Source: a virus
IMG/VR virus record: IMGVR_UViG_3300050821_016564
Span: 1 to 47,215 of that record
Length of the DNA: 47,215 bases
Direction: 5' to 3' (one strand)
The translations under genes and the position numbers were made by a program. This document shows, in pieces, positions 37,116 to 45,938 of this stretch. Numbering within the stretch: position 1 is the stretch's first letter; every line of letters begins with the position of its first letter. A model generated the notes under the pieces. The model was not told the DNA's origin, ran no database searches, and saw only the letters and a program-made list of their open reading frames with translations.

Positions 37116-38642
37116 ATGTCTGTCCCCAGCATCACCATCAAGAAGGCGGATTTTCAAACGGGTACGGTCGCGCCGTCTCCCGTTGGAGTCCTTGCGATCA
37201 TCGCTCCCGCGGGCGCCGGCGCGTTCAATACGCCGATTAGCTATGCGAGCGATGCCCAAGCCATGGCGGACTTTTCGCCTGGCCCCCTCGTCGAGGATGC
37301 GAGCTACGTCCTCAATAACGGCGGCGGATCTCCCGTCGTCTTGTGCCGACCGACAACGGCTACGGCCGCGGCATACGGAACGATCGACGTCTCGAAGCTC
37401 ACGGGCTCGCTCGTGCCCACCGCGGGCTCTGGAGTCCCGAACGACCGCTACGACGTGATCATCACCTTCCCTATCGCTGGCACGGCAGGCGGTGCGGGGC
37501 TTACGTGGACGTATTCTCTCGACGGCGGCAACTCGACCAGCGGCCCGCAAGTCCTGCCGACGGGAGCGGGCCCAATCCTCATTGCGGTTCCGAACTTCCC
37601 AGCGGGCGGAAGCCCCGGCGTTTCCTTCTCGCTCACGGCCGGCACCGTGAACGCGGGCGACTACTTCCGCGTCATCACGTCTCCCGCCAAGATGACCGAC
37701 ACCGACCTTGCGACGTCGCTCGAGGCGATGCGCACGACGACGCTTCCTTGGGAGGGGGTGCTCATCGAAGAGGAAGCCGGAACGGCGACCACGGGCCTCG
37801 TCGACACCTGGCTCAGTGGCATTGAGAAGGTCGGCAAGTTCCGTTTCGCACTCTTGAACACGCGATTCAAGAATCAACTGCACCTCGGCAGCGGCACGGC
37901 CGAGACCGAGACCGCCTATGCGACGGCGATGACAACGCTCGCCTCGGCTTCGACGCCGACGATCCGTCTTTGCTTGGGGACGGACGGGGCGCTCGTACCC
38001 TCGACGCTCACCGGGCTTTTGCAGGCTCGCTATACGTCGCTCTTTCTCGCGGGGCGCGCGATGGCGATTCAGACCGGCGTCGATCCGGCCTTCATCGACC
38101 TCGGCCCGCTACCCGGCGCGCGCATCGTCGACAACAACAACGGCCCTCTCTTTCACAACGAAGAGCTTTCGCCCAATCTCGATCAGCTGCTTTTGACCGC
38201 GCTTCGTTCGGTCGCGAACGACTCCAAGGGCGCATTCATCAACAACGCGAACGTCTTTTCCACGGTTGGCAGCGACTACGTCTACCTCCAGCACATTCGC
38301 GTGATGAACCGCGCTTGTGAGATCGCGTTTGCGATCTTGCAGCGACAGCTCGGGCGCGGGATAGGCAAGAAGCGCCCGGATCCGGTGACCGGCGGCATCT
38401 ACATCAAGGAGTCTGACGCCCTGGTGATTGAGGGGCTGGTCAACGCCCAGGTGAAGAGCCAGCTGCAAGGCCAGGTAGAAGACGTGCAGTTCCAACTCGC
38501 GCGCAACGACGACCTGAGCTCAAACGCGGGCGCGACGCTCAACGGAACGCTCGAAGTCGAAGCGCTCGCCTACGTCAAGGCAATCAAGGTCGTCGCGGCG
38601 TTCGTGAAGGCCATTTCTGTTTCGTCCGCATTGGCGGCGTAA
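37116..38642 (+). CDS. Contractile tail sheath protein
   Basis: 508 aa. The N-terminus 'VPSITIKKADFQTG' leads into 'VLAIIAPAGAGAFNTP', typical of Mu gpL/FI-like sheaths. A variable domain with 'LTWTYSLDGGNS' and 'VSFSLTAGTVNAGDYFR' is followed by the conserved C-terminal half 'HNEELSPNLDQLLLTALRS', 'RVMNRACEIAFAILQRQLGRG' and 'ALVIEGLVNAQVKSQL'. Defines the phage as a myovirus. Confidence 0.92.
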   Translation: MSVPSITIKKADFQTGTVAPSPVGVLAIIAPAGAGAFNTPISYASDAQAMADFSPGPLVEDASYVLNNGGGSPVVLCRPTTATAAAYGTIDVSKLTGSLVPTAGSGVPNDRYDVIITFPIAGTAGGAGLTWTYSLDGGNSTSGPQVLPTGAGPILIAVPNFPAGGSPGVSFSLTAGTVNAGDYFRVITSPAKMTDTDLATSLEAMRTTTLPWEGVLIEEEAGTATTGLVDTWLSGIEKVGKFRFALLNTRFKNQLHLGSGTAETETAYATAMTTLASASTPTIRLCLGTDGALVPSTLTGLLQARYTSLFLAGRAMAIQTGVDPAFIDLGPLPGARIVDNNNGPLFHNEELSPNLDQLLLTALRSVANDSKGAFINNANVFSTVGSDYVYLQHIRVMNRACEIAFAILQRQLGRGIGKKRPDPVTGGIYIKESDALVIEGLVNAQVKSQLQGQVEDVQFQLARNDDLSSNAGATLNGTLEVEALAYVKAIKVVAAFVKAISVSSALAA

Positions 38643-38655
38643 AGGGAGGCAAATC

Positions 38656-39168
38656 GTGCCCGAAATTCTTCGCGTTGGCGGACTGCAATACAACTGGAAT
38701 TCCACGGTGTCTCGAATCGATGGCGCCATGTGGCAGGGCCTTACGAGCGTCGACTGGGGCGAAAAGCTCGATGTCGAAACGGTGTATTCCCAAACTCAGA
38801 ACGGCGTCCCCCTTGGCGATACGGGTGGCCAATATTCGATCGAGAGCTTCAACATCAAGATGCTTCGGGAGTACGCCGAGCAGCTCTTGGACTACCTCGC
38901 GAACGACGCTCCCGGCATCGGCGGCGAGCGCGGAGATTTCGGCACGTACGGTCAAACGAAGTTCCACTTCCAATTGACGGTTTCCGAGGACTCGCTCCCG
39001 AACGCGCGCCCGATCCATGTCGACGCCGTCCCCTGTCGGGTCATCAACGCGAAGCCGGCGCACGCCAAAGGCCCCGGCGCGCTCGAAATGGATCTGTCCC
39101 TTTGGTGCCAGCAAATCACGGTGAACGGGCGGACGATGTACGCCGCTTCGCCGTCCCTCCTGAGGTAA
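38656..39168 (+). CDS. Tail tube protein
   Basis: 170 aa from GTG 38656 with GGGAGG 6 bases upstream. 'GGLQYNWNSTVSRIDG', 'VDWGEKLDVETVYSQTQNGVPLG', 'GQYSIESFNIKML' and 'EMDLSLWCQQITVNGRTMY' match Mu gpM/FII-like tubes. Follows the sheath, as expected. Confidence 0.88.
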   Translation: MPEILRVGGLQYNWNSTVSRIDGAMWQGLTSVDWGEKLDVETVYSQTQNGVPLGDTGGQYSIESFNIKMLREYAEQLLDYLANDAPGIGGERGDFGTYGQTKFHFQLTVSEDSLPNARPIHVDAVPCRVINAKPAHAKGPGALEMDLSLWCQQITVNGRTMYAASPSLLR

Positions 39169-39174
39169 TCGCCC

Positions 39175-39585
39175 ATGACCCCGGAACGCAGAGCGGAAAT
39201 CCAGGCCGCGCGCCAGGCGCGCGAAGCCGAGGCCGAAGCACGCGAACAGGCGCACGCCGACTTGCTCGAGGAGCTCGACGACCAGTTCTCACGGAAGCTC
39301 GGCATTCGTGGCGTCGATTGGGCGCTGATCAACGCGGACAACGATTGCAACGCGGGACCGATCGTCTTGAAGCTCGGCGATATCACCCAATACAAGGCCT
39401 GGCAGGCCAAGCCGGGCCAAGCCGTCGAGGACATGTTTGCGTACGTGGCTCCGAACGTCGTTTTTCCGGAAAAGACAGTCTTCAACGAGATCGCCAATAG
39501 GCGTCCCGAGCTCTTGAAACGCGCCGTGGTGGCGCAAAATCGCTTGTTTGGAGACTCGGAAGCGAACTTCCGGGGAAAAGTCTAA
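39175..39585 (+). CDS. Tail assembly chaperone, short form
   Basis: 136 aa. Charged helical N-terminus, then 'FSRKLGIRGVDWALINADND', 'ITQYKAWQAKP' and 'RPELLKRAVVAQNRLFG'. Lies between tube and tape measure, the place of gpG/gp41-type chaperones. The last codons contain the slippery site that yields the long form. Confidence 0.85.
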   Translation: MTPERRAEIQAARQAREAEAEAREQAHADLLEELDDQFSRKLGIRGVDWALINADNDCNAGPIVLKLGDITQYKAWQAKPGQAVEDMFAYVAPNVVFPEKTVFNEIANRRPELLKRAVVAQNRLFGDSEANFRGKV

Positions 39586-39746
39586 GGCGGTTCGAACGTG
39601 CCCAATGGTCCGCGGTGGAGGTCGCGGATGGCCTGCTCGCCCTGTTTCGTCCCGCCCACGAAGTACCGACAGAACGGCAAATGGTCGGAGCCCTCGAGCT
39701 CGCGCACGCCCTTCACTCGCTGCGACTTCATACCGGGATTGACTGA
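39175..39746 (+). CDS. Tail assembly chaperone, -1 frameshift long form
   Basis: The heptamer G-GGA-AAA (39573-39579) is a canonical X-XXY-YYZ slippery site three bases before the short-form stop region. After a -1 slip the ribosome reads 55 more codons: 'SLRRFERAQWSAVEVADGLL', then 'HEVPTERQMVGALELAHAL', ending at TGA 39744. The extension fills the otherwise empty gap before the tape measure. Product 190 aa, equivalent to gpGT. Confidence 0.85.
39573..39579 (+). promoter_or_regulatory. -1 ribosomal frameshift site GGGAAAA
   Basis: Zero-frame codons GGA AAA preceded by G. Slippage to GGG AAA keeps pairing at the first two codon positions. Same class as lambda GGGAAAG. Confidence 0.85.
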
Positions 39747-39751
39747 CAGCC

Positions 39752-41734
39752 ATGGCCGTAGATAAGACCGCCACCTTCGCGATCGATCTCCAGAGCAACG
39801 CCACGGCGGTTGCTACCAAGGAGAACGCTAGTCTTGAGGAGCTGCGCGCGGCGATCGAGGCGAGCAAAGAGTCTCTCAAGGGCATGTCCTCCTCCCTTCG
39901 CGCGCTCCGCGGTTCGAGCGACGAAGTCGCGAGCGCCAAGAAGCAGCTCACCGCGCAGATCGATGCGGAAAAGGGCGCCGTCAGCCAACTCAACCTCGCG
40001 ATCCTCAAGCAAGGCACGACGTATGACCAGCTGACGGCCAAGATGAAGGCCGCTGGGCTTGAGGCCACGAAGCAGAAGGCGGCCGATGAGGCGGCGAAGA
40101 AGGCCAGGGAAGAGGCGGATAAAAAACTTCGGGACAGCACGAAGGCAGTCACCGATGGGATCAAGGCCGGGGGCGGCCCTCTGGCCGAGCTGACGAGCAA
40201 GTTCGACGCCTTCAAGGGCGTCGTGTCCGGCGGCGCGGGAGAGATGGCGCTCGCGAGTCTGGCAGCCGCGGGCCTTGTGGCCGGCATCGCGGCAGTCGGA
40301 GTGGCCGCGGGCGTCGCCGCGGAGAAGCTCAGCGAGTTCGTCCTTCAGGGCGCGAATCAACTGCGGGCGATGAACCTCGTTCGCGAGGCCTCGAGCGGGA
40401 GCGCGGAGAACGCCGCGGCACTCGGCACGCAGGTGGACGACCTTTCGCACAAGGTTGCGACGAGCAAGGAACGCTTGAACGAGCTTGGGGCGAGCATCGT
40501 CAAGAACCTCTCGGGCGGAATGTCGAAGGCCTCAGGCCAAGCGATCGAGGACACGTTCTACGCTGTCGGCCAAGCGTCGGCGGCCATGGGAGACCAGGCA
40601 GGCTCCGCGATTCAACAAGTGATCGAGGACGGAAAGCGCCTCGGCCGCATCTCGCTCGCGCCCGACCAGCTTCGTTCGGCCGGCCTGCAGTTCGGCGAAG
40701 TCGCGCAGTCGCTCTCCAAGAATCTTGGTATCGGTCTCGATGAGGCGAAGTCGGCTCTCTACAACGGCCGGGTGAGTCTCGACGCGGGCGCCAAGGCGAT
40801 CCGAGACACCGTCGAGGCCCGCTTCGGAGACATCAACGCAAAGAAGCTTCTCGATCTCGACGTGCAAATGGCCAAGGTGAAAGAGCACCTCGTGGGGCTA
40901 ACGAGCGGCGTGGCGCTAGAGCCCATCTTGAAAGGGCTCGACAAGGTCCTCAGTCTATTCGACGACACGACGGTCGCGGGCGAAGGTCTCAAGGCCATCT
41001 TCACGACGCTCGGCGATGCCCTCGACGCCATTTCGCCGGACGTCTTCGACGCGCTCAAGGTGGGCATTGAGTACGCCGTGCTTGCGGGGCTCGATCTGGC
41101 GCTCGGCCTGAAGACCATCAACGAGGACCTGAAAGGGTTCGGTTTCGATCAAGGGCTCTGGGGCGCCTTCAAGACGTCAATCGAAGTCGTAGGAGAGGCA
41201 GCGACGTACGCCCTGGGCCCGCTCGGCTCATTTCTCGTGGCAGCCAAGGCCACGGCCGGCCTATTCGGCGCAGGCCAGGACGCGGCGGGCAGCCTGGGTG
41301 ATGGCCTTGCGGGGGGACTCAAGGGCCAACACCCGAAGGTGGAAAGCGCCGGCAAAGGGCTCGCCGACGCGCTCAAGCGAGCATTCACGCTGTCGCTTGG
41401 TATCCAAAGCCCCTCGACGGTGTTTGCCGAGTTCGGGCGCAATACCGGCGCCGGCTATGTCGAGGGGCTCGACGACAGCGCCCCTCAAGCGCAAGACGCC
41501 GCGGATCGCTTGGCGCCTTCTCGCCCCGCGGCGGCGGGCAGCGCCGGAGGAAGCGTTTCCGCTCCGATTTCGATTCAGCTGATTTTGAACCTACCCGAGA
41601 GCATGTCGAAAGAGAGCGCGACGAGCGTTGCCTCCGCCATGACCTCGCCGAGCATACTCGGCCAGCTGACGCGAGCACTTCGCGAGGCGCTTGTAACCCA
41701 AGGCATTCCGACGCAAGCGGTGCCCGCGCCATGA
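39752..41734 (+). CDS. Tail tape measure protein
   Basis: 660 aa. N-terminal long coiled coil (residues about 20-145, Ala/Lys/Glu rich), a hydrophobic Ala/Gly/Val stretch 'MALASLAAAGLVAGIAAVGVAAGVAAEKL' around 165-195 (here quoted in part), then helical repeats, 'SLGIQSPSTVFAEFGRNTG' and a Ser/Ala end. The 'GI.SPS.VF...G' motif is typical of tape measures. Length predicts a tail near 0.1 micrometre. Confidence 0.9.
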   Translation: MAVDKTATFAIDLQSNATAVATKENASLEELRAAIEASKESLKGMSSSLRALRGSSDEVASAKKQLTAQIDAEKGAVSQLNLAILKQGTTYDQLTAKMKAAGLEATKQKAADEAAKKAREEADKKLRDSTKAVTDGIKAGGGPLAELTSKFDAFKGVVSGGAGEMALASLAAAGLVAGIAAVGVAAGVAAEKLSEFVLQGANQLRAMNLVREASSGSAENAAALGTQVDDLSHKVATSKERLNELGASIVKNLSGGMSKASGQAIEDTFYAVGQASAAMGDQAGSAIQQVIEDGKRLGRISLAPDQLRSAGLQFGEVAQSLSKNLGIGLDEAKSALYNGRVSLDAGAKAIRDTVEARFGDINAKKLLDLDVQMAKVKEHLVGLTSGVALEPILKGLDKVLSLFDDTTVAGEGLKAIFTTLGDALDAISPDVFDALKVGIEYAVLAGLDLALGLKTINEDLKGFGFDQGLWGAFKTSIEVVGEAATYALGPLGSFLVAAKATAGLFGAGQDAAGSLGDGLAGGLKGQHPKVESAGKGLADALKRAFTLSLGIQSPSTVFAEFGRNTGAGYVEGLDDSAPQAQDAADRLAPSRPAAAGSAGGSVSAPISIQLILNLPESMSKESATSVASAMTSPSILGQLTRALREALVTQGIPTQAVPAP

Positions 41735-42264
41735 CTTTCCCGTCGACCGATTCCCTCATCCTGGGCGGCGACCGGCTGCCGGGCGTGTGGCACCTCTTGC
41801 CCGGGGCAAAGGAATTCGGTTGGCAAGAACAGAAGGGCACGGGGCTGACGGGCGCGACCCTTCGGCCGATCGGCGACCCGCTCGTCACGTGCGAATTTCT
41901 CGTGCAGTTCTTCCGGGAGTCGGACTGGGACGACTTCCAGCCGTTCCGCGCGAAGTACTTCCGAAAGCCCGTGGTCACGCAGGGCACCAAAAGCAATTAC
42001 GCCATTCCCATTCAGCATCCCGAGCTGCACGCAAACGGCATTGACGCCGTCGTTCTCGTGAAGGTCCCGTTCTTCACCAATACCGGCAAGGGAAATTGGG
42101 TTGGACATGTGCACTTCAAGCAATACCGCAAGCCGATCCCCGCACTGGAGTCTCCGCGCGCGAAGCTCCCGAGCGTCACGAAAAAGCCGCCCGTCGCCCA
42201 GACGGCATTGGAGCAAGAGATAGCGCAGAAGACTTCTCAGCTTCTCGGGGCTCGCGGACAATGA
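41731..42264 (+). CDS. Tail protein after tape measure (Mu gp43/baseplate hub region)
   Basis: 177 aa, ATGA overlap. 'FGWQEQKGTGLTGATLRPIGDP' and 'CEFLVQFFRESDWDDFQPFRAKYF' look like a phage tail hub or adaptor. Role inferred from order (tape measure, this, spike-like, wedge). Confidence 0.65.
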   Translation: MTFPSTDSLILGGDRLPGVWHLLPGAKEFGWQEQKGTGLTGATLRPIGDPLVTCEFLVQFFRESDWDDFQPFRAKYFRKPVVTQGTKSNYAIPIQHPELHANGIDAVVLVKVPFFTNTGKGNWVGHVHFKQYRKPIPALESPRAKLPSVTKKPPVAQTALEQEIAQKTSQLLGARGQ

Positions 42265-43478
42265 GCGGCGAGCTCGTTTTGCAGCCGGGCAACATCCGGG
42301 TTGTTACCGCGAGAGTGCTCCACCCGTATCGCGGGCTTTGGCTGCTCGACCTCGAGCTCGATCCGGACGTTCTGTCGAGCGCGCCTACCAGCGGCCCGGT
42401 GACGCTCACCATCAATTCGGACACGCCGATCACGCTCAAGGGAACGATCGATCCCCGCGGGTCGGGCGGATTCGTGGAGTTCTATCACCTGCGCGTCCTC
42501 GCTGGCGGTGCGGGGTGGGACCAAAGCGTCTTGCCTCGCGACTACCAGGCCGACGCGGGACTTACGACGCGTGACGTCTACACGACGACGGCTACCGAGG
42601 TCGGCGAAGTCGTCAACGTCCCGTCGCCATCGCCCGTGACGCACTTCGTCCGAACCGCGGGCCCCGCGAGCCGCGTGCTCGAGGGCGAACCCTCGTGGTA
42701 CGTCGACACGAGCGGCATCACGCAAGTCGCCGCCCGCTCCGCCGTGCCGCTCGACGGCGTGACGCAGCTTCTTCGGTGGGATCCGACCGAGCAAGTGGCG
42801 GAGCTGACGGGCGACACGCTCATCGTGCCGGGCACAGTGATTTCCGATCCGCGCATTCCGTCCGGACCGGTCACGGTGCGCGATGTCGAGCAGACCTTCG
42901 ACGCCTCCGGCTCGCACGCAATCGCATGGTGCGGGGTGCAACCTGTTTCCCAGCTAATGAACGATCTGCGCTCGGCCGTCGTCGAGCTCGCGGGGACGAA
43001 GTTTCTCGGCTCCTTTCTCTATCAGGTCGTCCGACAGAACGTGGACGGGCGGTTGCAGCTGCAGCCCGTCGATAAGGCACTCGGCCTTCCAGACGCCCTA
43101 CCCGTGGACGCTTGGTCGGGCTTGTCGGGAGCGTCCGCGAAATTGAAGCTGGGAAGCTATGTGGAGCTCGGGTTTTTCGCGGGCGATCCGCGCGCGCCCT
43201 TCGTTCGAAGCTATCAGCCGGGCGTCTTGCCGCTCGAAGAGACGCTCGACGCGACGACGGCCGTGCATCTCGGGCCGAGCGCGGCATCGATCGATCTCGC
43301 CGGCGGCGCGGATTCACTTGTTCTGGCGACGCCGTACCAGGCGCTACTCGTCGCCCTCCACGCGTTTGCGACCGGTCTCAATCCGACGACGCTCGCCGGG
43401 CAATCCGCCACGCTGGCTGCAGCGCTCACGGCGCCCCCCATCAACGCGCCAGCGACGCAGAGAACGAAGGCCACATGA
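42261..43478 (+). CDS. Baseplate hub/spike-like protein
   Basis: 405 aa, ATGA overlap. Beta-rich N-terminal region, 'GSGGFVEFYHLRVLAGG', 'HAIAWCGVQPVSQLMNDLRSAV' in the middle, and an OB-like strand set 'LKLGSYVELGFFAGDPRAPFV' that resembles gp45/gpV-type spikes. A C-terminal Ala/Thr helix completes it. Probably fuses hub and spike functions. Confidence 0.65.
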   Translation: MSGELVLQPGNIRVVTARVLHPYRGLWLLDLELDPDVLSSAPTSGPVTLTINSDTPITLKGTIDPRGSGGFVEFYHLRVLAGGAGWDQSVLPRDYQADAGLTTRDVYTTTATEVGEVVNVPSPSPVTHFVRTAGPASRVLEGEPSWYVDTSGITQVAARSAVPLDGVTQLLRWDPTEQVAELTGDTLIVPGTVISDPRIPSGPVTVRDVEQTFDASGSHAIAWCGVQPVSQLMNDLRSAVVELAGTKFLGSFLYQVVRQNVDGRLQLQPVDKALGLPDALPVDAWSGLSGASAKLKLGSYVELGFFAGDPRAPFVRSYQPGVLPLEETLDATTAVHLGPSAASIDLAGGADSLVLATPYQALLVALHAFATGLNPTTLAGQSATLAAALTAPPINAPATQRTKAT

Positions 43479-43861
43479 CCCAATCCTTGCCGAGCACCTA
43501 TCAGGAGGCCCGCTGGGCGGACGACATGGATCCGAACGGAGCCGAGACAGACTCCGATCTCGAGAGCCTCATTCAAGACGTTTTCCACATTCTGTCTGAA
43601 GTACTGGGCTCGAACCTCGCCGACCCTGACGACGGGGTCGGCCTTGGCGATTCCCTGTCGGGAACGAGTGATGCTCTCCTCGCAAAGGCCGCGCTCGTCG
43701 ATGCGCAGCTCGGCAACGTCACTCGGATCACCGGCTCGCAGACGACCATCGGGCAGCAAGCCGAGGGCTCGTGGCTCGTTACGGTGCAAGTGGTCGCGTC
43801 GGGTAGCGTCGTGCCCCTCAACTTCGTGATTGGCCCGAACGGCCTGACGGGGCCCCAATGA
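43475..43861 (+). CDS. Baseplate wedge protein (gp46/gp25-like)
   Basis: 128 aa, ATGA overlap. Acidic N-terminus, helical 'LESLIQDVFHILSEVLGSNL', then strands 'WLVTVQVVASGSVVPLNFVI'. Position directly before gpJ equals Mu gp46 or P2 W. Motifs are weak. Confidence 0.65.
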   Translation: MTQSLPSTYQEARWADDMDPNGAETDSDLESLIQDVFHILSEVLGSNLADPDDGVGLGDSLSGTSDALLAKAALVDAQLGNVTRITGSQTTIGQQAEGSWLVTVQVVASGSVVPLNFVIGPNGLTGPQ

Positions 43862-45048
43862 GCAACCCCTTTCCGAACCCGCCCGTAGATGTCGCGATTC
43901 TCATTCAGCCCTCGACGCCGGAGGCCGTGCGACAGGTCCTCATCGATTCGCTCGTCACGCTCAAGATCAGAGCGGATCTCTGGCCGACGCAAGGCTCCTT
44001 CTATGCCGTGCTGACGGTCGTCGCGAACGTGATTTCTGCCGGCATCAACGAGCGGACGCTTGCTACCAAAGGCGGATGGCTCGGCACTGCGCTCGGAGGT
44101 TGGCTCACCTGGCTTGCGCTGTACATGTACGGCGTCCTGCGGACGGCCGCGACGTTTGCGACGGGAACACTGACGCTCACGAATGCGCTCGGAGGCACCT
44201 TCTCCTTCGCTCCCTTCACGGCGACCTTTCAGAATTCGACGACGAAGGCCACGTTCACCAATACCGAGGCCATCTCTCTCGGCCCCGGGCCCAACACGAG
44301 CCAGACGTTCGGCATTCAGGCGACGGCGGTAGGAAGCGCAAGCAACAGTGCGCCCGGCACGATCGACACGCTCGTTACGACGATGCTCGGCGTCACGTGT
44401 TCGAACGCGGGCCCCGTCCTCGGCATCGACGAGCAAGACGATGTGAGTCTGCAGCTCGAGTGCTGGAACGCGATCGCCGCGAACAGCGCCTATGGCCCGC
44501 GTCAGTCCTTCGGATACGCGGTGCAAACCGCGGTCAACTCCGTTACGGGAAGCCCCGTCAACATCAATCGATACCGCCTGACGGTGGGCCTTGTCGGTGG
44601 CCCGGGAACCGCGCACACAGGCAATCTCACGGTGACTCTCGCGAGCCCGGCCGGCCCGGCCGACGCCAATGACGTGACGGGCGTCGCCGCGCGAATCGAG
44701 GCGATTGCCCGGCCTGAATGCGTCAACGTCGTCACGCAAAGCGCGACAATAGTCAACGATACGAGAATCCTCACGGTCTATGTGAGCGCGACGCCTGGGC
44801 TTCTCGCGTCGACCGTGCAGGCAGCGATCGAGAACGCGCTTGCGCAGTTCTTCAAGACCTACCCGATCGGTGGCCGCGTGGGCCCGTCGCTTTTTCGCGG
44901 CCTCTTTCTCTCGGCGCTCGAGGGCGTCTGTTACTCGGCATGGCCGGGAGTCTTCGAGGTCACTTCAAGTACGGGGGACCTTGCCATGACGACCTCACAA
45001 GTGGCCGTCGATGAAATCAGCGTCGTCGTGGTGCTTGTCCAGCCATGA
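43858..45048 (+). CDS. Baseplate assembly protein, gpJ-like
   Basis: 396 aa, ATGA overlap. 'LVTLKIRADLWPTQGSFYAVLTVVA' at the start, 'GVTCSNAGPVLGIDEQDDVSLQLECWN' in the middle, 'RIEAIARPECVNVVTQSATIVND' and 'IENALAQFFKTYPIGG' at the end follow the baseplate J (Mu gp47) layout. Joins wedge units to the hub. Confidence 0.8.
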   Translation: MSNPFPNPPVDVAILIQPSTPEAVRQVLIDSLVTLKIRADLWPTQGSFYAVLTVVANVISAGINERTLATKGGWLGTALGGWLTWLALYMYGVLRTAATFATGTLTLTNALGGTFSFAPFTATFQNSTTKATFTNTEAISLGPGPNTSQTFGIQATAVGSASNSAPGTIDTLVTTMLGVTCSNAGPVLGIDEQDDVSLQLECWNAIAANSAYGPRQSFGYAVQTAVNSVTGSPVNINRYRLTVGLVGGPGTAHTGNLTVTLASPAGPADANDVTGVAARIEAIARPECVNVVTQSATIVNDTRILTVYVSATPGLLASTVQAAIENALAQFFKTYPIGGRVGPSLFRGLFLSALEGVCYSAWPGVFEVTSSTGDLAMTTSQVAVDEISVVVVLVQP

Positions 45049-45926
45049 CCTCGCCGTCCCTCTTCATCCAGGTCTTGAGCGGATGGCGCAATGCCATCCT
45101 CAAGATGATCCCAAATTGGATGAGCAACCGGCCCGGCAAGAACGTCGGATATAGCTTCCTCTGGTCGCTCGTTCTTCCGGTCGACGTGGAGCTCGAAAAT
45201 ACGCTTCAAGGTGTGAACGATTGGGCGCCCGGCTCGCCCAACGCGAGCCCTACGGCCCTACCGTACATCGGCAATTCGCGCGCGATTTTGCAGGGGGAGG
45301 CCGAGGCCGACGATCACTATGCCGCGCGCCTCATCGCGTGGCGTCAGACCACGAAGGAAATGGGGCGCTCGGAACGTCTCGCGCTGGAGATCCAAGAGTA
45401 CTTGGGCAATACGCCTCTCGTGCGCGTGATCGAGCGCGTCTATTCGAGCTCCGGTGCGACCGTGGCCAACTACGTGACCGCGGCGACCGATGGCACGACG
45501 AGCATCGTGCAGGCCGCGTGGGACTGGGATTCGGTCGGCGGGTGGTCGGGGCCTTCGGAGGATGGCACCAATCCGGGGAGTGCCACGCGGACATGGTGGT
45601 CGGATATCTGGATCGTGGTCTATCCGTGCGAATGGCCTGTCACGGGGACCGAGCTTTCTGCGCTCGTGCCGATTTGGGGCAGCACGAGCGTAGGTATGGG
45701 GCACGCCGTTCCGGTCGTCGCGCGCGACGCCATCTTGCGCATCGTCGACCAATGGAAGGGCCTTCATGCTTACGTGCGCGCGATCCTCTGGAGTTACGAT
45801 GCGACGCTCTTTGATCCCGCGTCGCCGTCGGCATCGGGCGATCCCGATGGGACATGGGGACCGCTCTTCAATCGCACGGGTCAGGCTGACGGGCGCGTTC
45901 GTTACTGGGAGCCCAATCAATACTAG
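45045..45926 (+). CDS. Baseplate/tail protein, Mu gp48-like or P2 gpI-like
   Basis: 293 aa, ATGA overlap. 'ARLIAWRQTTKEMGRSERLALEIQEYLG' and a Trp-rich C-terminal half with 'WWSDIWIVVYPCEWP' and 'ILRIVDQWKGLHAYVRAILWSYD', as in tail proteins following gpJ that connect fibres to the baseplate. Confidence 0.75.
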   Translation: MTSPSLFIQVLSGWRNAILKMIPNWMSNRPGKNVGYSFLWSLVLPVDVELENTLQGVNDWAPGSPNASPTALPYIGNSRAILQGEAEADDHYAARLIAWRQTTKEMGRSERLALEIQEYLGNTPLVRVIERVYSSSGATVANYVTAATDGTTSIVQAAWDWDSVGGWSGPSEDGTNPGSATRTWWSDIWIVVYPCEWPVTGTELSALVPIWGSTSVGMGHAVPVVARDAILRIVDQWKGLHAYVRAILWSYDATLFDPASPSASGDPDGTWGPLFNRTGQADGRVRYWEPNQY

Positions 45927-45938
45927 GGGACACCGCCA

